Below, piece by piece: positions 61,369 to 64,000 of a stretch of DNA of 64,000 nt; the first letter of the stretch is position 1; each line of letters opens with the position of its first letter. The stretch is from Lewinellaceae bacterium (lineage in GTDB: Bacteria > Bacteroidota > Bacteroidia > Chitinophagales > Saprospiraceae): positions 2,466,501-2,530,500 of the forward strand of contig JACJYK010000001.1 in assembly GCA_020636135.1 (NCBI GenBank), in the 5' to 3' direction. Under the pieces are notes generated by a model. The model was not told the origin of the DNA. It worked only from the letters and a program-made list of their open reading frames with translations, and did no database searches. The position numbers were made by a program, and so were the translations under genes.

Positions 61369-61575
61369 TTAGGATTCGCATGAAATCTTGTTCCGGATCT
61401 GTTGAATGATGGCATAACTGATCATTCCAATTCCAGCGATCGTTACAAGCGTCTGCCAGGTATGGCCAAGGGGTGCCCACTCGGGTAATAACAGAAGAAA
61501 AACGCCCGAATAAGCCCATAAACAGGAGTTATTAGGGCAGTTACCCGTAGCACAAGAAGATTGATTCCTACTCAT
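61369..61575 (-). CDS. Small Cys-containing membrane protein, hypothetical
   Basis: A 68-residue protein starting at ATG 61575, overlapping the stop of the fucosidase gene by 4 nt in the arrangement of a real downstream gene. The N-terminus has four cysteines-in-reach (SSCATGNCPNNSCLWAYSG). Two hydrophobic stretches follow (VFLLLLPEWAPLGHTW and LVTIAGIGMISYAIIQQI). I do not recognise the family. The competing 78-codon frame at 61283-61519 has poorer composition. Confidence 0.5.
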   Translation of the reverse strand: MSRNQSSCATGNCPNNSCLWAYSGVFLLLLPEWAPLGHTWQTLVTIAGIGMISYAIIQQIRNKISCES

Positions 61576-62885
61576 TCCAATTCAAGTTTTCCTTTAAGCT
61601 GCACTGCGATCACCGTCATATCGTGGTCCAGAACATAATCCGGTACATCAATGTAAACCAAACCGGCATGTGAGCTCCAGTATGGCTTCATCAAAACCTG
61701 ATGATCCAGCTTCGTACCATCTCCTACAACACGAATACGGTTGATTTGGTTTTTAACACCACGCAACTCGATCTGTCCTTTTGGGTCATAAGGCAAAAAC
61801 AGGTACAATGTCTCACCGTCTGGTGATAGTGTCGAAGGCCCATAAAAATAGCCCGGTGGGAGCCCTGCCCGGGTCCCGTAGATGGCCTCTTTGTTCTTTT
61901 GGGTCCACCGGCCCAGGTCCAGGAGGATTTGGGACTGTTCGGCCGGGATTGTCCCATCGGCCTTGGGACCAATATCCAATAACAAATTGCCCCCATTCCC
62001 GATCACATTGGCAAAGATCTGGATGATCTGCCGGGAGGTCTTATAATTGGAGTCGTTAGGTTGGTAACCCCAGGAATCATTCATGGTCATACACAACTCC
62101 CAGTAAGCATCATCTGGTTTTTTCACGGGCAGCCCTTGCTCTGGGGTAGCGTAATCGCCATGACCTGCTAACCGTGAATTGATAATGACTTCCGGGTCTG
62201 CGGCTAACAAGTGGTTACGGACTTTCGCTGCCTCCCATTGTTCAGCAGAAAATTCCCAGTCCCCGTCAAACCACCACAGATCCGGGTGATAAGCCTTTTC
62301 CAACTCATTTAGCTGGCCTTCATAATAGGACAGGAAATGCTGCCACCGTTGTGGGTCTTTCGTGGCATCGTAACGCTTGATGCTCTTCGTCTCATTCGGA
62401 TAATCAGTGAAGGACCAATCCGGCAGCGAGTAATACAATCCAAGACGCAATCCCTGCTCACGTACTGCATGAACAAAGGGCGTCAGTACATCCCGCTTTG
62501 CAGCACTATTTAATGCATTCAGTTCGCTGCCTTTGGTATTCCATAAGGAAAATCCATCATGATGACGGGTGGTTATCACCGCATATCTGGCCCCACTGGT
62601 TTTGATCAGGTGTGCCCATTCACCGGGATCGTATTGCGAGGCCGTAAAACCTTCGGTTTGTTTCAGATAGTCATCATGGCTCAGGTATTCATTGAAGAAG
62701 GACCAGGACTCATCGATCCCCTTTACGGCATAGATGCCCCAGTGAATAAAGATTCCCAGTTTGGCATCATGAAACCATTGCATGCGGCTGGCTTCGTTTA
62801 AGGAATCCGGCTGTCCGAATCCGGGCCGGACAATGCATAATAACAGCAAGGCTGCAGCGGCTATTTTTTTACAGATCATGTTCAA
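61572..62885 (-). CDS. Alpha-L-fucosidase, GH29 family, secreted
   Basis: Releases fucose from exported or external glycans. The 437-residue precursor has a signal peptide ending at PGFGQ and a short form of the GH29 fold. Hallmarks are AKLGIFIHWGIYAVKGI, ITTRHHDGFSLWNT, the nucleophile region LWWFDGDWEFS and NGGNLLLDIGPKADG. It is shorter than the lipoprotein fucosidase at 21466 and differs in the spacer regions, so the two likely have different specificities. It may be co-transcribed with the small Cys membrane protein. Confidence 0.92.
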   Translation of the reverse strand: MNMICKKIAAAALLLLCIVRPGFGQPDSLNEASRMQWFHDAKLGIFIHWGIYAVKGIDESWSFFNEYLSHDDYLKQTEGFTASQYDPGEWAHLIKTSGARYAVITTRHHDGFSLWNTKGSELNALNSAAKRDVLTPFVHAVREQGLRLGLYYSLPDWSFTDYPNETKSIKRYDATKDPQRWQHFLSYYEGQLNELEKAYHPDLWWFDGDWEFSAEQWEAAKVRNHLLAADPEVIINSRLAGHGDYATPEQGLPVKKPDDAYWELCMTMNDSWGYQPNDSNYKTSRQIIQIFANVIGNGGNLLLDIGPKADGTIPAEQSQILLDLGRWTQKNKEAIYGTRAGLPPGYFYGPSTLSPDGETLYLFLPYDPKGQIELRGVKNQINRIRVVGDGTKLDHQVLMKPYWSSHAGLVYIDVPDYVLDHDMTVIAVQLKGKLELE

Positions 62886-62979
62886 TCATTAGTCCGGGCA
62901 AGATACTAACATTTGAAATTAAGCTCCCGCCTGCCAAAACCGCCTTTTGCTTTGGTAATTAATTCTCTACATTTGGCTA

Positions 62980-63210
62980 ATGGATCATACCAATGTAGGT
63001 AAAGGAATTGTCGTTGTGGGAGGTATCATCCTGGCTATCGGTGTAATCTGGTATTTCTGGGGGAATAAACTATCCTGGATTGGTCATCTTCCGGGAGATA
63101 TCCGCATTGAACGGGAGAATATACGCATCTACATTCCAATTACGACCATGATCCTGGCCAGCCTGATTTTGTCCATCCTTCTGCGTGTGTTCAGACATCT
63201 ATTACACTGA
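62980..63210 (+). CDS. DUF2905-family membrane protein
   Basis: A 76-residue protein with two transmembrane helices (GIVVVGGIILAIGVIWYFW and YIPITTMILASLILSILLRV). The conserved loop WIGHLPGDIRIERENI matches the DUF2905 signature. The family has no known function. It sits 45 nt before pxpA on the same strand, so co-transcription is likely. Confidence 0.88.
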   Translation: MDHTNVGKGIVVVGGIILAIGVIWYFWGNKLSWIGHLPGDIRIERENIRIYIPITTMILASLILSILLRVFRHLLH

Positions 63211-63254
63211 CAGATCATGATGATGTCTTTTTGAAAATCTAAAATCTGAATTGT

Positions 63255-64000
63255 ATGGCAAGCCGCCACAGCATTGACATTAACTGCGACATGGGAGAGA
63301 GCTTTGGAATCTATACCATTGGCCAGGATGAAAAGATATTTCCCTACATAACATCCTGTAGTATAGCCTGCGGGTTCCATGGAGGGGATCCGCTCCACAT
63401 CGAAAAGACCATTATCCATGCTTTACATGAACAGGTAAGCATCGGTGCGCATCCATCCTACCCGGACCTGGCCGGATTTGGACGCCGGAAGATGTCGATT
63501 GCGCCGGCAGAGCTTAAGGCCATCGTCAAATATCAGATCGCAGCCATCAAAGGCATGACCGAAGCCGAAGGTGGGCGATTGGCTTATGTAAAACCCCATG
63601 GCGCCCTTTACAATACAGCCTCCGATCAGGAACCGGAATGCCTGGCGATCATCCAGGCTATCCTGGAGATCGATGACCGGCTTCCACTCATGGGATTAGC
63701 CGGAAGCCGTATGGAGGAACTGGCCCAGCAATACCAACACCCTTTTATTGCTGAGGCATTTGCAGATCGCCATTACGAGCCGGACGGACAATTGCGATCC
63801 AGGGCTAAAGAAGACGCCGTCATCCTCGATCCGGCCATTGCTGCAGAACAAGTCCTATCGATTATATTAAAGCAGGAGGTCATTGCCATTGATGGATCCG
63901 TGATCCCAATCAAAGCACATAGCATCTGCATTCATGGAGACAATCCGCAGGCGGTTGACATTCTGCAGGCCATTGACAAAAAACTGGAAGAGCACGGAAT
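63255..64000 (+). CDS. pxpA: 5-oxoprolinase subunit A (LamB/YcsF family), 3'-truncated
   Basis: Part of the ATP-dependent 5-oxoprolinase PxpABC that opens pyroglutamate to glutamate. The frame starts at ATG 63255 and stays open to the window edge, giving 248 of about 250 residues. The LamB/YcsF pattern is clear: IDINCDMGESFGIYTIG, ACGFHGGDP, IGAHPSYPDLAGFGRR, YVKPHGALYN, EAFADRHYEPDG and ICIHGDNP, which build the metal-dependent TIM-like barrel. pxpB and pxpC should follow beyond the window. Confidence 0.95.
   Translation, partial: MASRHSIDINCDMGESFGIYTIGQDEKIFPYITSCSIACGFHGGDPLHIEKTIIHALHEQVSIGAHPSYPDLAGFGRRKMSIAPAELKAIVKYQIAAIKGMTEAEGGRLAYVKPHGALYNTASDQEPECLAIIQAILEIDDRLPLMGLAGSRMEELAQQYQHPFIAEAFADRHYEPDGQLRSRAKEDAVILDPAIAAEQVLSIILKQEVIAIDGSVIPIKAHSICIHGDNPQAVDILQAIDKKLEEHG

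Noticed and set aside
61283..61519. 78-codon minus-strand frame
   Set aside because: It overlaps the better supported 68-codon gene in another frame and runs over the peroxiredoxin terminator's T-tract.

Overview
The window looks like a chromosomal segment of a Bacteroidota bacterium, most likely of the Saprospirales/Chitinophagales side of the phylum. This is an inference from gene content, with no 16S gene to confirm it. Supporting marks are a UpxY-type NusG paralogue heading a polysaccharide operon, bacterial GH3-family, DUF3276 and DUF3467 proteins, several candidate promoters with the TAnnTTTG -7 element, few Shine-Dalgarno sequences, and lipoprotein-rich glycan-degrading enzymes. Base composition looks moderate, with AT-rich intergenic stretches. 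There are no rRNA genes, insertion sequences, CRISPR arrays or phage genes.

Layout. (1) Positions 1-12843, minus strand: an exopolysaccharide/capsule operon in transcription order upxY, a stem-loop-rich leader, a PHP tyrosine phosphatase, Wza-like export lipoprotein, Wzc-like tyrosine autokinase, Wzx-like flippase, gmd, a GDP-sugar epimerase/reductase, a DegT aminotransferase, a CgeB-like glycosyltransferase, a Wzy-like polymerase and a GT4 glycosyltransferase cut by the window edge. (2) 12844-13942: 1.1 kb of AT-rich sequence without a convincing gene. (3) 13943-24708: secreted glycan enzymes (GH78 rhamnosidase, Gfo/Idh/MocA oxidoreductase, GH29 fucosidase, PHP hydrolase), two divergent CBS-domain proteins, an unlisted 28-residue Lys/Cys peptide, an MFS transporter and a GH3-family protein. 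(4) 24802-25794: seven tandem 124-bp repeats next to tRNA-Ser(GCT) and its terminator, then dnaA.

(5) 27536-33254: a 5'-nucleotidase split over two genes, an IscA-type protein, isocitrate dehydrogenase and ruvB. (6) 33318-36018: a stress-like group of CsbD, DUF1328, an ECF sigma factor, two divergent XRE regulators and a coiled-coil lipoprotein. (7) 36171-43062: a sugar-type MFS transporter, a TolC/MacB-permease/MacA-type efflux operon without an ATPase gene, PspC and a small membrane protein. (8) 43380-53844: DUF3467, murB, an MsbA-like exporter, a haem-binding protein, acylphosphatase, several unrecognised secreted proteins, homocysteine S-methyltransferase, a nitroreductase, a membrane-anchored double helix-hairpin-helix protein and an OmpA-family protein. 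(9) 54088-58850: ComEC and ComEA-like DNA-uptake proteins and a second ABC exporter. (10) 58916-64000: DUF3276, a MoeB/ThiF-rhodanese fusion lacking the usual zinc cysteines, 1-Cys peroxiredoxin, a second GH29 fucosidase, DUF2905 and the start of pxpA.

How the genes fit together: the first 12 kb makes and exports a surface polysaccharide containing a GDP-mannose-derived 6-deoxysugar. The neighbouring secreted glycosidases remove rhamnose and fucose from external or self glycans. Most of the rest is housekeeping. The least explained features are the 124-bp array, which shares its trailer/terminator sequence with the adjacent tRNA-Ser in inverted orientation, and the run of stem-loops between upxY and the first structural polysaccharide gene.
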